In this document: one piece after another, positions 52,275-61,131 of the stretch
Numbering within the stretch: position 1 is the stretch's first letter
Layout: each line of letters opens with the position of its first letter
Assembly (NCBI RefSeq): GCF_022448905.1
Contig: NZ_JAKVCW010000002.1
Location: forward strand, 248,001 to 312,000
Reading direction: 5' to 3'
Origin: Shimia sp.
GTDB lineage: Bacteria; Pseudomonadota; Alphaproteobacteria; Rhodobacterales; Rhodobacteraceae
Length of the DNA: 64,000 nucleotides
Made by a program: the position numbers and the translations under genes
Notes under the pieces: generated by a model
Told to the model about the DNA's origin: nothing
What the model saw: the letters and a program-made list of their open reading frames with translations, nothing else
The model's database searches: none

Positions 52275-54422
52275 TTAGAACCGTGTCCGCAGACCAAACA
52301 TCACAGCCGTTTCACGGGCGCCAGGGATATGGCCGCGGTTGACAGCATGTGCCAGAGACAGCCCCAGATTGGTGCGCCGTGTGAGCGGACGCTCGTAGCT
52401 TAGCGTCAGACGCATTTCCCGATCCGAAGGCGTAAGGTCAATCGGAACATTCTGGTGCGCCACTGTGCCGGCAGCGTTCACCACTGGCAGAGCCACCGAG
52501 GTTGTGCCAGAGGCCACGGCTGCGGGCATGGAGAACGAAAGGCTGAGTTGGTCGTTTTGGGCAAAGGCGTGCTGGTGCGCATAGGTCACGGCGCCGCCGT
52601 TCAACCAGACATCTGCAGACTGCCCCAATCCGGACGCCTCTTGGCCAAAGGCATAGCCCAAAGCAAACTTCAGCTGTGCATTGTCGGATACGTCGGTGGA
52701 CAAAGCCATGTCCAGCGACATCAAAGACGTATCGGTGCCGCCATTCCAATCCGACAACAAATCCATCGTATCTTCACCAAGACCACCGCCAATTTGCAGA
52801 CTTGCGCCACCAAGATCAAAGCTGCGACGAAGGCCAAATCCAAAGCGATCCGACCCCCCACTGCGGGAGCGATAGATCGACAAATCATACTCGCTGTCTA
52901 AAAGCTGCATGGGCAAACCTGCTCGCGCGCCAAAGAAAGACGCAGAACCAAACTCCGGCGCACGATACTGATCAAAGTTTATTGCATCATGGGCGCCAAA
53001 CATCGGCGCTGCTTGGCGATGGGCCACCATCTGAGACGCGTCGATCATAAAGGACGCTGACAGCGTGTCCTTGCCCACCACGTTCACATTACGCAAAGAG
53101 CGGGCCACCGCATCGCCGCTGGCGGCACCGGCTACTGCAAGCGGCTCGTTGGTGTTGACCACGGTGCCGTTGCTGGTGGTCACAGTGGTGCGGCCGATCG
53201 GCAAAAGCGCCGCCGCCACATCCAGGAACCCATGGCCCCACTCTTCGCTATAGGCGTGCTCAAAGCCTGGCACCAGCTCTACGGTGCCATCCTCACGAAA
53301 GCCGCTAAACTCGTTGTCCGCCGAGGCCAGCAAACGGATGCGCAGGTCTTGATGTGACATGTCCGGGAAAGCTTCCGCCAAAAGCGCCAAAGCACCGGAT
53401 ACGGTTGGCGCCGCGTAGGACGTGCCGGTTCCGAAAGCGTAGCTGCTGTTTGAGCTGGCGGTGGCACCGGTCCAACTGCCGTTTGCGGAAATGCACCAGG
53501 CCGCCGCTTCACCGCATCCCGCAGACACCCGTTCCGCAGACACCACGTCATCACCGTTTAAAGTGGGCACGCCGTTCACAACCGCCAGCCAGCTGTTTTC
53601 CAGAGACGGTTCCAAAACCGGCAACCCGGCCATCAGCCCAACATTTGAGGCGTCATAGTCGTTGGACACGGAGAACACGACAATGCCATCATCGGCGTAG
53701 GTGCGCAGCGCATCAAGGTAATCACGGCCGGATGAAGACCCAAAAATGAAATTGTAGTCGGACCGCGTGGCGGTCATGCCCGAGTAGCCCCAAGAGTTGT
53801 TTAGCGCCACGGCCCCTGCCCGCGCCGCTGCATTGGCGGTTTCCGCCAGCTGGGCGTAGGTGTCAAAACTGCCAAAAATGGCATCCGCATTTGGGGCCAC
53901 GCCAATCATGTCATCAGACATGCCTGTTGCGATGGAGGCCACAAAGGTGCCGTGGTCATCGCGCGCCATGCCGGACCCGGTGGTGACGTTTTTGCCGGAG
54001 AAAGCCTCATGTCCCGGGCGAAACCCGCTATCGGAGAAGGCAATAATCTGCCCTTCGCCCGTCAAACCAGCAGCATGTGCGTAGTGAATGCCGGAATGTT
54101 CAATCGGGTTACCTTCCAGACGCGTGTCTGTACTGCTGTCAAAACGGCGGTTGTTGTTGCGGTCCACAAACTGGCTACCAGACGCATTTTGCACTTGATA
54201 CCGCACATTCCCGCTCAAGAGACGATTGGCCTGTGCCCGGACCTCGTCGAGACTGTCCAGAAAGGACGCCAACAGCACCTGACTATCGGTTTGCGGCAGT
54301 GAACTATCTGCTGAGCTTCCGCCGGTATCTTTCACCGCAGGTGTGTCTTCCCCACCGCAGCCGGCCACCACGCCGGAAATCAAAATCATTGCCGTCGAAA
54401 GACGTTTTTTGCGCCAGTCCAT
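52275..54422 (-). CDS. Lipidated subtilisin-like autotransporter protease
   Basis: A 715-residue S8 protease. The N-terminus has a lipoprotein signal (STAMILISGVVAGC, lipobox Cys22) and a Ser/Thr/Asp-rich linker. The catalytic triad is Asp131 (IIAFSDSGFRPGHEAF), His157 (DDHGTFVASIATG) and Ser335 (GTGTSYAAPTVSGAL). From about residue 440 the chain has alternating beta-strand patterns and ends LRTRF, as expected for an outer-membrane barrel with a terminal Phe. Lipidated S8 autotransporters are known (NalP, SphB1) and process other surface proteins. Start 54422 gives the signal; an upstream ATG at 54446 is less likely. Confidence 0.88.
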   Translation of the reverse strand: MDWRKKRLSTAMILISGVVAGCGGEDTPAVKDTGGSSADSSLPQTDSQVLLASFLDSLDEVRAQANRLLSGNVRYQVQNASGSQFVDRNNNRRFDSSTDTRLEGNPIEHSGIHYAHAAGLTGEGQIIAFSDSGFRPGHEAFSGKNVTTGSGMARDDHGTFVASIATGMSDDMIGVAPNADAIFGSFDTYAQLAETANAAARAGAVALNNSWGYSGMTATRSDYNFIFGSSSGRDYLDALRTYADDGIVVFSVSNDYDASNVGLMAGLPVLEPSLENSWLAVVNGVPTLNGDDVVSAERVSAGCGEAAAWCISANGSWTGATASSNSSYAFGTGTSYAAPTVSGALALLAEAFPDMSHQDLRIRLLASADNEFSGFREDGTVELVPGFEHAYSEEWGHGFLDVAAALLPIGRTTVTTSNGTVVNTNEPLAVAGAASGDAVARSLRNVNVVGKDTLSASFMIDASQMVAHRQAAPMFGAHDAINFDQYRAPEFGSASFFGARAGLPMQLLDSEYDLSIYRSRSGGSDRFGFGLRRSFDLGGASLQIGGGLGEDTMDLLSDWNGGTDTSLMSLDMALSTDVSDNAQLKFALGYAFGQEASGLGQSADVWLNGGAVTYAHQHAFAQNDQLSLSFSMPAAVASGTTSVALPVVNAAGTVAHQNVPIDLTPSDREMRLTLSYERPLTRRTNLGLSLAHAVNRGHIPGARETAVMFGLRTRF

Positions 54423-54680
54423 TGTTCCACTCACCGTTGCCCACACTCATGGAAACGGTAGGTTGTGAACCTTAATCATTGCCTGAATCGCCCCCAAGAA
54501 AGCGCGTCGACTTTTGTGAAATAGCCTGCTGATTTTGCTTAAAAATTAGGTATATTTGCCTGCGCCCTTTGTGCGGCACAGCGCTTAGGTAACGAGTGCC
54601 CCAACGTCAGCAGAACCCTCAAAGGTTGATCCTTTTTACGGCCGCCGCCATACAGAAAACGCAGCAGCAGGAGGATTGCC

Positions 54681-55154
54681 ATGACCGCCCCATTTGTATC
54701 CAAACCAATGGCCGTGGAAGAGCAGTGGTTGGATTTCAACGGCCATCTAAACATGGCCTACTACAACGTGCTGTTTGATCGTGGAGTCGACCAAGTGGGC
54801 GCGGTCTTGGGCTTTGGGCCTGAGTATCGCGCACGGACAGGCAACACGACCTTTTCGGCCGAGTTCCACCTCTGCTATCTGCGCGAGCTGCATTTGGGAG
54901 ACGAAGTCACTGCCAGCTTCCAACTGCTGGATTACGACGCCAAGAGCTTTCACTTTTATCAGGAGCTGATCCACGCGGATGGATGGGTTTCGGCAACCGG
55001 TGAAGGCGTGGGGCTACACATTGACCAAAGCGGTCCGCGCGTCGCCCCCATGCCGGAAGAAATCCTTGGTCAGTTTTCCAAGATGTCAAAGTTACACAGC
55101 ACCCTGCCCCGGCCGGACCGGGTTGGCCGCGTGATGGGCATCCGACACAAGTGA
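54681..55154 (+). CDS. Acyl-CoA thioesterase, hot-dog fold
   Basis: A protein of 157 residues in the 4HBT-like group. MAVEEQWLDFNGHLNMAYYN holds the catalytic-region D-NGH-N pattern typical of FcbC/YbgC-like thioesterases, and the remaining HLCYLRELHLGDEVTASFQL supports the hot-dog fold. It should hydrolyse an acyl-CoA; relatives act on betainyl-CoA and other short chains. CAGGAGGA precedes ATG 54681. It lies between the protease (divergent) and a methyltransferase gene. Confidence 0.85.
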   Translation: MTAPFVSKPMAVEEQWLDFNGHLNMAYYNVLFDRGVDQVGAVLGFGPEYRARTGNTTFSAEFHLCYLRELHLGDEVTASFQLLDYDAKSFHFYQELIHADGWVSATGEGVGLHIDQSGPRVAPMPEEILGQFSKMSKLHSTLPRPDRVGRVMGIRHK

Positions 55155-55250
55155 CTCCCGATGCAGCGGTGTCACGATTGGCGGCCTAGCGCGTCTTTGG
55201 TCCTCAAACCGCTGGACCTCACCGCCGCCACGTGAAACGGTACCCGCCAC

Positions 55251-55844
55251 ATGGTAGACGTGATCGACATAATGCAAGAGCGCAAGGAACTGCCGCAGTT
55301 TCTGGAGCGCGACAACCTGGTGGGCATCGAGCTTGGTGTGGCTGGTGGCTGGTATTCCAAAAGACTGATGGAAGGCGGGCTGTTTAAGGAGCTCTATGGC
55401 GTCGATATCTACGGCGACCACCACGACACCAAAGAATACATCAAAGCCCTCAAAAACATCGGCATGGGGCAGAATTACTGGCTGTTGCGCATGACCTTTG
55501 AGAATGCGCTGGACGCCTTTCCGGATGAGTATTTCGATTTTGTCTATATCGACGGCTACGCCCACACCGGCGAAGAGCGTGGCAAGACGATGTTTGACTG
55601 GCTCAAGAAGGTGAAGGTTGGCGGCATGATTGCCGGGCATGACTATCACGAGAAATGGCCGCTTGTGCAGATTTGCGTGGACGCGTTGGGCGAGGAGCTT
55701 GGCCAGCCGGTGATGCGTACACAAATGTCCAAAAAACGTGATCCACAGGACAAGTTTCCCAGCTGGGCCATGTTCAAAGAAAGCGCAGAGGTCCCGGAGT
55801 ACCCCGACCGCCTGCGCAAACTGCCACGAAAGTTGCGCGGCTGA
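55251..55844 (+). CDS. Class I SAM-dependent methyltransferase (Methyltransf_24-like)
   Basis: This 197-residue protein has GIELGVAGGWYSKRLM as motif I, with a non-canonical GVAGGWYS in place of GxGxG. LYGVDIYGDHHDTKEYIK follows strand 2, and FDFVYIDGYAHTGEERGKTM resembles the Methyltransf_24 strand 4 motif, followed by GGMIAGHDYHEKWPLV. Such enzymes often methylate sugars or small metabolites. A start at ATG 55251 is assumed; no strong ribosome-binding site is visible. The substrate is unknown. Confidence 0.78.
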   Translation: MVDVIDIMQERKELPQFLERDNLVGIELGVAGGWYSKRLMEGGLFKELYGVDIYGDHHDTKEYIKALKNIGMGQNYWLLRMTFENALDAFPDEYFDFVYIDGYAHTGEERGKTMFDWLKKVKVGGMIAGHDYHEKWPLVQICVDALGEELGQPVMRTQMSKKRDPQDKFPSWAMFKESAEVPEYPDRLRKLPRKLRG

Positions 55845-55880
55845 GCGCCGCCAGAGATTACATACCGGAATTTTTTTGAA

Positions 55881-56402
55881 ATGACCTATGAGTACAAAGT
55901 TATCCCGGCCCCGACGCGTGGGCAAAAAGCCAAGGGCATCAAGGCACCAGAAGGTCGCTTTGCCAATGCGCTGGAGATAGAGATGAACCGCTTGGGCGCA
56001 GAAGGCTGGGAGTATTTGCGTGCAGACACGCTGCCGCATGAAGAGCGCAGCGGGCTGACTGGCTCCAGCACCAGCTACCGCTCGGTTCTGGTTTTTCGTC
56101 GTGCAAAGGTTGATGATGTGGCTGCATTTCAGCCGGAAACGCTTGCGGCGCCGAAGGTAGCGGAGCTGCCCGCGCCGAAAGAGGAAGAAGAGGCCGTGGC
56201 CCCTGGCACAGCCGAGCAGGCAGATATTTCGCGCGTTACATCTTCTGAACCTGTTGCCGAGTCAAAGCCTGACAGCCTGGTGCTTAAGGAAGAAGACAAG
56301 ACCGGAACCTCAGCAGAGAAAGACCCCGACGAGGGTGAGTCTGTAGACGACGTGAACGTGGCGCTGAAAAAACGCGTGGAGACGCTGGAACAATCCAAGT
56401 AA
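55881..56402 (+). CDS. DUF4177 domain protein with acidic tail
   Basis: A 173-residue protein. Residues 1-75 form a DUF4177 domain (MTYEYKVIPAPTRGQKAKGI, LEIEMNRLGAEGWEYLRADT, SYRSVLVFRRA). The remaining 100 residues are a disordered Glu/Asp/Pro/Ala-rich tail ending in a short heptad-like helix (VALKKRVETLEQSK). DUF4177 has no established function. It lies 36 bp after the methyltransferase gene and converges on bolA. Confidence 0.75.
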   Translation: MTYEYKVIPAPTRGQKAKGIKAPEGRFANALEIEMNRLGAEGWEYLRADTLPHEERSGLTGSSTSYRSVLVFRRAKVDDVAAFQPETLAAPKVAELPAPKEEEEAVAPGTAEQADISRVTSSEPVAESKPDSLVLKEEDKTGTSAEKDPDEGESVDDVNVALKKRVETLEQSK

Positions 56403-56408
56403 AGCGCT

Positions 56409-56669
56409 TTAGGCGGCGTCAATGTCCAGCGCCAGCGCGTGAATGCGCCCCACCAAATCCTGGCCCAGCGCCGCATGCACCGCGCGGTGCCGCGCCAAAC
56501 GGTTCTGGCCCGCAAAGGCCGCCGCACGGATGCGCACGTTGAAATGGCTTTCCCCGCCAGCGGGCGCACCGGCATGACCCGCATGGCTGGCGCTGTCGTC
56601 CACAACCTGCAGGTCAACGGGTGAAAAGGCAGCGGACAATTTGTCGTGAATTTCCTGCGCGACGCTCAT
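56409..56669 (-). CDS. bolA: BolA family protein
   Basis: An 86-residue BolA-type protein. Core elements are IHDKLSAAFSPVDLQVVDDS, the GGESHFNVRI strand with its conserved His, and RHRAVHAALGQDLVGRIHAL with the C-terminal His. BolA proteins pair with monothiol glutaredoxins around [2Fe-2S] clusters and take part in iron handling. ATG 56669 fixes the normal length; a longer open frame in the same phase extends upstream but is the shadow of the divergent J-domain gene. It is divergent from that gene. Confidence 0.9.
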   Translation of the reverse strand: MSVAQEIHDKLSAAFSPVDLQVVDDSASHAGHAGAPAGGESHFNVRIRAAAFAGQNRLARHRAVHAALGQDLVGRIHALALDIDAA

Positions 56670-56744
56670 AATTTTTATCTCCAGCCTCTTCAATCTGACG
56701 CCGGTTAGGGTAAACTCTCCGCTCCGAGTCGAATAGGTGCGCGT

Positions 56745-57368
56745 ATGACAAAATCTGATCCCTTCGGTTTCGATATGTCGATTAAATCGGCCAAGAAGAA
56801 AAACCCGCGAGGACGCCGCGGCATGTCCGGAGCGTCGGAGACCTCCACTCGCGTGTGTGAACACGAGGGCTGCAACGAGCCAGGTGCCTACCGCGCCCCA
56901 CGTGCGCCGGATGTGCTGGATGAATTCAAGTGGTTCTGCAAAGAGCACATCCGCGAATATAACCTGAAATGGAACTTCTTTGACGGCAAGACCGAAGCCG
57001 AGCTGAACGCGCAGAATTCCAAGGACAAGGTCTGGGAGCGGGAAACGCGCAAGTTCACCGATCCGGAGGCCCGCGCATGGGCCCGTCTGGGCATTGAGGA
57101 TCCTCATCAGGTGCTTGGCGGCAACGCCACCCAGAACCCTGGCAAAAACGGAGGTGCAGCCAAGCGTCTGCCGCCCACGGAACGCCGCGCGATCGAGATT
57201 TTGGAAGCCAAAGACAGCTGGACCAAAGCTGAGGTGCGCAAGGCGTACAAAAAGCTCATCAAGGTTCTGCACCCGGATATGAACGGCGGCGACCGCAGCC
57301 AGGAAGACCAGCTGCAAGAGGTCATGTGGGCTTGGGATCAAATCAAAGAGAGCCGCAACTTCAAGTAA
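56745..57368 (+). CDS. J-domain protein
   Basis: A 207-residue protein with a C-terminal J domain. EILEAKDSWTKAEVRKAYKK and LIKVLHPDMNGGDR carry the HPD motif near residue 185. The N-terminal 120 residues are specific to an alphaproteobacterial family (CEHEGCNEPGAYRAPRAPDV, WFCKEHIREYNLKWNFF), with a Cys/His cluster that could bind zinc. J domains stimulate DnaK. In relatives this gene is usually found next to bolA and cobS; here cobS is 5.2 kb away. Confidence 0.9.
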   Translation: MTKSDPFGFDMSIKSAKKKNPRGRRGMSGASETSTRVCEHEGCNEPGAYRAPRAPDVLDEFKWFCKEHIREYNLKWNFFDGKTEAELNAQNSKDKVWERETRKFTDPEARAWARLGIEDPHQVLGGNATQNPGKNGGAAKRLPPTERRAIEILEAKDSWTKAEVRKAYKKLIKVLHPDMNGGDRSQEDQLQEVMWAWDQIKESRNFK

Positions 57369-57389
57369 GTTGAATTGGCTTGAGATGTG

Positions 57390-57420
57390 AGGCGTGACCG
57401 AAGGGTCGCGCCTTTTTCTT
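57390..57420 (+). terminator. Terminator of the J-domain gene
   Basis: AGGCGTGACC at 57390-57399 pairs with GGTCGCGCCT at 57404-57413 around a GAAG-type loop, followed by TTTTCTTT. It marks the end of this transcription unit before the cyclase gene. Confidence 0.85.
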
Positions 57421-57511
57421 TGCGACGGAAAAATCCGCAAAAGCCGTTTGAGCTAGCACACCCCTTGGGTATCACTGAAATGTGAAGGCAGGCGCAATAC
57501 GGGAGAAGATC

Positions 57512-59053
57512 ATGCGGCAATTGATTGAGTATCTGACAGCCCACCCCAAACGGCTCTACACTGTGGTGGCGGGCGCATTGTTGCTGCTGCCGGTGGCGCT
57601 TTGGCTTGACCTCAACAGTCTCTCTCACCACAACCTGCATCGACAAGCCACCAGCCTGAACAAGCTGATGGATGATGTGCGCTCCTACTATGCGGAAAAT
57701 GTTGTGGCGCGCGTGCAAGCTGCCGAGGGTGCGCCCGAAGCGCGGCATGACTATCACGACATCCCCGGGGCTTTCCCGATCCCAGCCACCGCAGCAATCG
57801 AACTGTCCGGGCGGTTTTCCGAGATCCTACCGGGCGTGAACTATCACTTTGTCTCGCAATACCCGTTTCAGGGGCGCGCGCCGCATGAGATGTCACCTTT
57901 TGAGATCAATGCGATGGCGCGGTTTTCCGATCCGGAGGAAACACGGGATCACATCATTGCCGAGTCTGGCGGTTTGCTGGATCACCGCATGACCTTGGCC
58001 GCGCCAGTATACATGCAGGAAACCTGTGTAGCGTGTCACAACACCCATCCCGACAGCGTCAAAACCGACTGGAAAGTTGGCGACGTGCGTGGGCTGCAAA
58101 TTGTCGAGGTCCGCCAGCCGCTCACGCTGGATCTCGCGTCCTTCAAGTTCCTGCTAAGCTATCTCTTGATCGCCGGCACCTTTGGCATCGCCTTTGCCAA
58201 ACACCAGTTGCGATTGGCAGAGAAGTTTGCAGCGGCCAATGATGAACTGACAGAGAACAACTCCTTCCTTGCCGATGTATCGCTAAAGATCTCCAAATAT
58301 CTGGAGCCGCAGGTATACCGCTCAATTTTTGAAGGAGAGCGGGATGTGTCCATCAGCACCGAACGCAAGAAGCTCACCGTGTTCTTCAGCGACATCAAAG
58401 ACTTCACCGCCACAACGGAACGGATGCAACCGGAGGAACTCACCAAGCTGCTGAACGAGTACTTCACGGAGATGGGCGCCATCGCCCAAAAACACGGGGC
58501 CACCATCGACAAGTTCATTGGCGATGCGATTGTGGCCTTTATCGGCGATCCAACCACACACGGCGTAACCGAAGATGCCCGTGCCTGTGTGCGCATGGCG
58601 TTAGAGATGCAGACCCGATTGGACGAGTTGGAAGTGCAATGGCGTGCGCGCGGTATCGAGCATCCGTTCCGCGCGCGCATGGGCATCAACACCGGCTATT
58701 GCAACGTTGGCAACTTTGGCAGCGACACCCGCATGGACTACACCATCATCGGGGCGGAAGCGAACCTCGCCGCCCGGCTGGAGGGCATCGCGGAGCCCGG
58801 TGGCATTGTCATGAGCTATGAGACCTACGCCCATGCGAAAGATCTGGTGAACGCCGAAGCCCTGGCGCCGCAACATTTCAAAGGCATTTCCCGCGAAATC
58901 ATCCCCTACCGTGTATTGCGCCACGGGGCCAACCGGCGGCCCGCCACCGCCCGCGAGGAAGGTGAAAGCCTTGTGGTCGACATGCAAGGCATGGACGCAG
59001 ATACCCGCGCCAAGATCGCGGCCGCTGTGCGGGACGCACTGGACAAGGCTTAA
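57512..59053 (+). CDS. Haem-c sensor (DUF3365) fused to a class III adenylate/guanylate cyclase
   Basis: A 513-residue membrane cyclase. After a first membrane helix (RLYTVVAGALLLLPVALWLD) comes a periplasmic DUF3365/Tll0287-like domain with one c-type haem site, Cys172-V-A-Cys175-His176 (ETCVACHNTHPD). A second membrane helix lies near residue 215 (FLLSYLLIAGTFGIAFA). The class III cyclase domain starts near residue 290 (KLTVFFSDIKDFTATTERMQ, with metal Asp) and includes GATIDKFIGDAIVAFIGDP and RMDYTIIGAEANLAARLEG. Haem attachment implies redox, NO or oxygen sensing. ATG 57512 is chosen over GTG 57482. Confidence 0.9.
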   Translation: MRQLIEYLTAHPKRLYTVVAGALLLLPVALWLDLNSLSHHNLHRQATSLNKLMDDVRSYYAENVVARVQAAEGAPEARHDYHDIPGAFPIPATAAIELSGRFSEILPGVNYHFVSQYPFQGRAPHEMSPFEINAMARFSDPEETRDHIIAESGGLLDHRMTLAAPVYMQETCVACHNTHPDSVKTDWKVGDVRGLQIVEVRQPLTLDLASFKFLLSYLLIAGTFGIAFAKHQLRLAEKFAAANDELTENNSFLADVSLKISKYLEPQVYRSIFEGERDVSISTERKKLTVFFSDIKDFTATTERMQPEELTKLLNEYFTEMGAIAQKHGATIDKFIGDAIVAFIGDPTTHGVTEDARACVRMALEMQTRLDELEVQWRARGIEHPFRARMGINTGYCNVGNFGSDTRMDYTIIGAEANLAARLEGIAEPGGIVMSYETYAHAKDLVNAEALAPQHFKGISREIIPYRVLRHGANRRPATAREEGESLVVDMQGMDADTRAKIAAAVRDALDKA

Positions 59054-59445
59054 GCCGCGCGGCCCACGCGATCCGGCAACAGAGCCACCTTGCGTGCCAA
59101 GTCCGAGGACAGGCAAGCCGCGCTATAACACTCTTTCAGGAACGTCCCTTCCAGGAGGTCTGCGTTCTGCGCCAGAAACGCCTCAGCGTCCTCTGCAGTT
59201 GTGGCATACATAGCTTCCGCTATGGCCGACATATAGGCTTGCGTGATGGTGGCATGAAACTTCTCCGGCACGCCTGCCGCGACGGTCAACCGCTTGAGCC
59301 CATCGGCAATGCGCTTTGAAGCCGTGAAAAAGTCGTCCGCGCGCAACGCTTCAAAGGCCACGGCAATATGGGCGCGGTGATCAAAATCCTGCGGCGCCAA
59401 TGTGCCCGCATCCAACGCCCCTAAGACGGCTCGGTAATCTGTCAT
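59050..59445 (-). CDS. Conserved protein of unknown function
   Basis: A 131-residue soluble, mostly helical protein with FDHRAHIAVAFEAL near residue 22 and EKFHATITQAYMSAIAEAMY near residue 62. The conserved-looking His residues in both could bind a metal. It overlaps the upstream RHH-like gene by 4 bp (ATGA) and the convergent cyclase gene by 4 bp. The pairing with a DNA-binding-like protein recalls a toxin-antitoxin layout, but nothing in it resembles a known toxin. Unrecognised. Confidence 0.65.
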   Translation of the reverse strand: MTDYRAVLGALDAGTLAPQDFDHRAHIAVAFEALRADDFFTASKRIADGLKRLTVAAGVPEKFHATITQAYMSAIAEAMYATTAEDAEAFLAQNADLLEGTFLKECYSAACLSSDLARKVALLPDRVGRAA

Positions 59446-59696
59446 GTGTCTGCCCCTTCTTCTGTCAGCTTGTGAGCGTCCTCTGCTGTCAAGGTCAGGT
59501 CATAAACCTCCTTGAGCATCGCGGCCTTCGCCAGTGTCGCCTCTGAAAACGGTGTCTTGCCCTCCAAGGCGTGCAACATCACACCCTCAACCAACTCAGC
59601 CGCTGACATGTCCAGTTGTTCTGCCAAGGCTTTCATCACCTTGAGCAACTGCTTCTCCAGCCGCAGACCGGTTTGGACGCGTTCCACTTTCTTCAT
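59442..59696 (-). CDS. Small ribbon-helix-helix-like protein
   Basis: An 84-residue protein beginning MKKVERVQTGLRLEKQLLKV, which has the strand-turn-helix pattern of ribbon-helix-helix proteins, followed by ALAEQLDMSAAELVEGVMLH as the second helix pair. A short helical C-terminus follows. It may repress its own promoter. Translation of the downstream gene is coupled to it (ATGA). It is divergent from the AraC-type regulator gene. RHH assignment is tentative. Confidence 0.6.
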   Translation of the reverse strand: MKKVERVQTGLRLEKQLLKVMKALAEQLDMSAAELVEGVMLHALEGKTPFSEATLAKAAMLKEVYDLTLTAEDAHKLTEEGADT

Positions 59697-59808
59697 CGCG
59701 AACCCCTCACCTTGGTACCAAGGTAGCTTTTCTAGCGAAAACTAACCTCCGTCGTCAAGCCGCAGCCACAGCCTTGATTTTGAGCGACAAATACGGTGAT
59801 GTGAGCAC

Positions 59809-60825
59809 ATGATGCAGAGCACCCCAAAGCATGCGACCGCGATGGGTCGTCATTTTTCCGAATATCTTATGAGCCTTGGGTTTTCCGAGGCTGAGATTTT
59901 TCGAGGCACCGGCCTGACCCGCGCGGACCTCAAAGAAGGCGATCATCTGATTTCCCTGGAAGGGCAGATGAAGATTCTCGATAATGGGGAAAAGCTGACT
60001 GGCGATGACCTAGTCGCCGTCCGATGGGGGCAAACCCGGCGCTTTGCCAACCTTGGGCTGATTGGCTATCTCGGGCGCACATCCAAAGACATACGCTGTG
60101 TTGTCACCAACCTCGCCCGCTATGGCCAGGTCTTCTCCAACGCAATGGAAGTTGATGTGTCAACGCTTGATCAAGACGGCACGTTTCGCTGGCGCTTTGA
60201 CATCCCAGCGAAAATTGAAGTGGGGCACTTTGTGGAGGCGCAGGTCAGCCAGTTTTTAAACGGCACCAACAAGCTGTTGCCGCGCACCGTGTTGCCCAAA
60301 CAAATCACTTTCACACACCGTCGCAAACACAATGCCGCAGAGCTGGAAAAGCTGCTGGGATGTCCAGTCACCTTTGGCGCGCAGTGGAACAGCATGCAAT
60401 ATCGTTTGGCCGATCTGGACGTGCCATTGAGCACCTCTGATGAAGGTCTGCACAAAATCCTGCAAGCCCACGCCGATCTGGTGCTGGCGCAGCGGCCCAA
60501 AAACCGGGCCGACATTGAGTTGGTGGTGGAGAAAGCCATCGCGGACCGTATGGCCACGGGTCAGACCTCCGTCTCGCATGTGGCCCGAGATCTGGGCATG
60601 AGCGCGCGCACCCTGGCGCGGCGCTTGGGGGACGCCAACACCACCTATCAGACTGTGCTGTCCAACTTCCGCCGCGCCATGGCGGATCGCTATCTCAAAA
60701 ACAGTGAGATGAGCCAGAGCGAGATTGCCTTTCTGCTGGGCTATTCCGACGTGAGTTCCTTTGCCTCGGCCTTCAAACGCTGGACCGGGCAGTCCCCAGG
60801 CGAGCGGCGACAATCGCTGGCCTGA
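59809..60825 (+). CDS. AraC-family transcriptional regulator
   Basis: A 338-residue protein. The N-terminal domain (residues about 20-200) resembles the arabinose-binding-like domain of the OruR/ArgR-type AraC group. The C-terminal HTH pair spans about residues 240-335 (VSHVARDLGMSARTLARRLG, then MSQSEIAFLLGYSDVSSFAS and AFKRWTGQSPGERR). It probably binds a small organic ligand. It is divergent from the RHH-like pair, with 112 bp between starts. Confidence 0.9.
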   Translation: MMQSTPKHATAMGRHFSEYLMSLGFSEAEIFRGTGLTRADLKEGDHLISLEGQMKILDNGEKLTGDDLVAVRWGQTRRFANLGLIGYLGRTSKDIRCVVTNLARYGQVFSNAMEVDVSTLDQDGTFRWRFDIPAKIEVGHFVEAQVSQFLNGTNKLLPRTVLPKQITFTHRRKHNAAELEKLLGCPVTFGAQWNSMQYRLADLDVPLSTSDEGLHKILQAHADLVLAQRPKNRADIELVVEKAIADRMATGQTSVSHVARDLGMSARTLARRLGDANTTYQTVLSNFRRAMADRYLKNSEMSQSEIAFLLGYSDVSSFASAFKRWTGQSPGERRQSLA

Positions 60826-60981
60826 GCGGAATTTGGCAAGACGGCCACGATTGGCACGGTTTGACAAAACAGTGGCAACTTTGCCCAAAGCAACCTCCTG
60901 ATCCTCCCCCATCTGTGTGATGAACGAAGAGACAAGACACTCTCTTCAGATTTTCACATCAGATCTCAGAAGGGAGGCGCC

Positions 60982-61131
60982 ATGTTTTTCAGTGCTTTAA
61001 TGCTTAGTGCCCTGTTCCCGTTGCTTTGGTTACACCAGCGCGGGCGCCCGGAACCTGTGGCGATCAAACAGGATGTTTTCACCCGCAATCGCACGCAGAT
61101 CGGAGGGCGGCCATGTCCAGAGTCCTTCTGA
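60982..61131 (+). CDS. Small membrane protein overlapping the response regulator
   Basis: A 49-codon frame has AGGGAGG ideally placed before ATG 60982. It encodes MFFSALMLSALFPLLWLHQR, a single membrane segment, followed by a basic soluble tail that ends CPESF. It overlaps the response regulator gene (ATG 61113) by 19 bases in another frame, so translation may be coupled. It has no recognisable family. It could be a membrane partner of the orphan regulator, or a leader peptide. Confidence 0.5.
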   Translation: MFFSALMLSALFPLLWLHQRGRPEPVAIKQDVFTRNRTQIGGRPCPESF

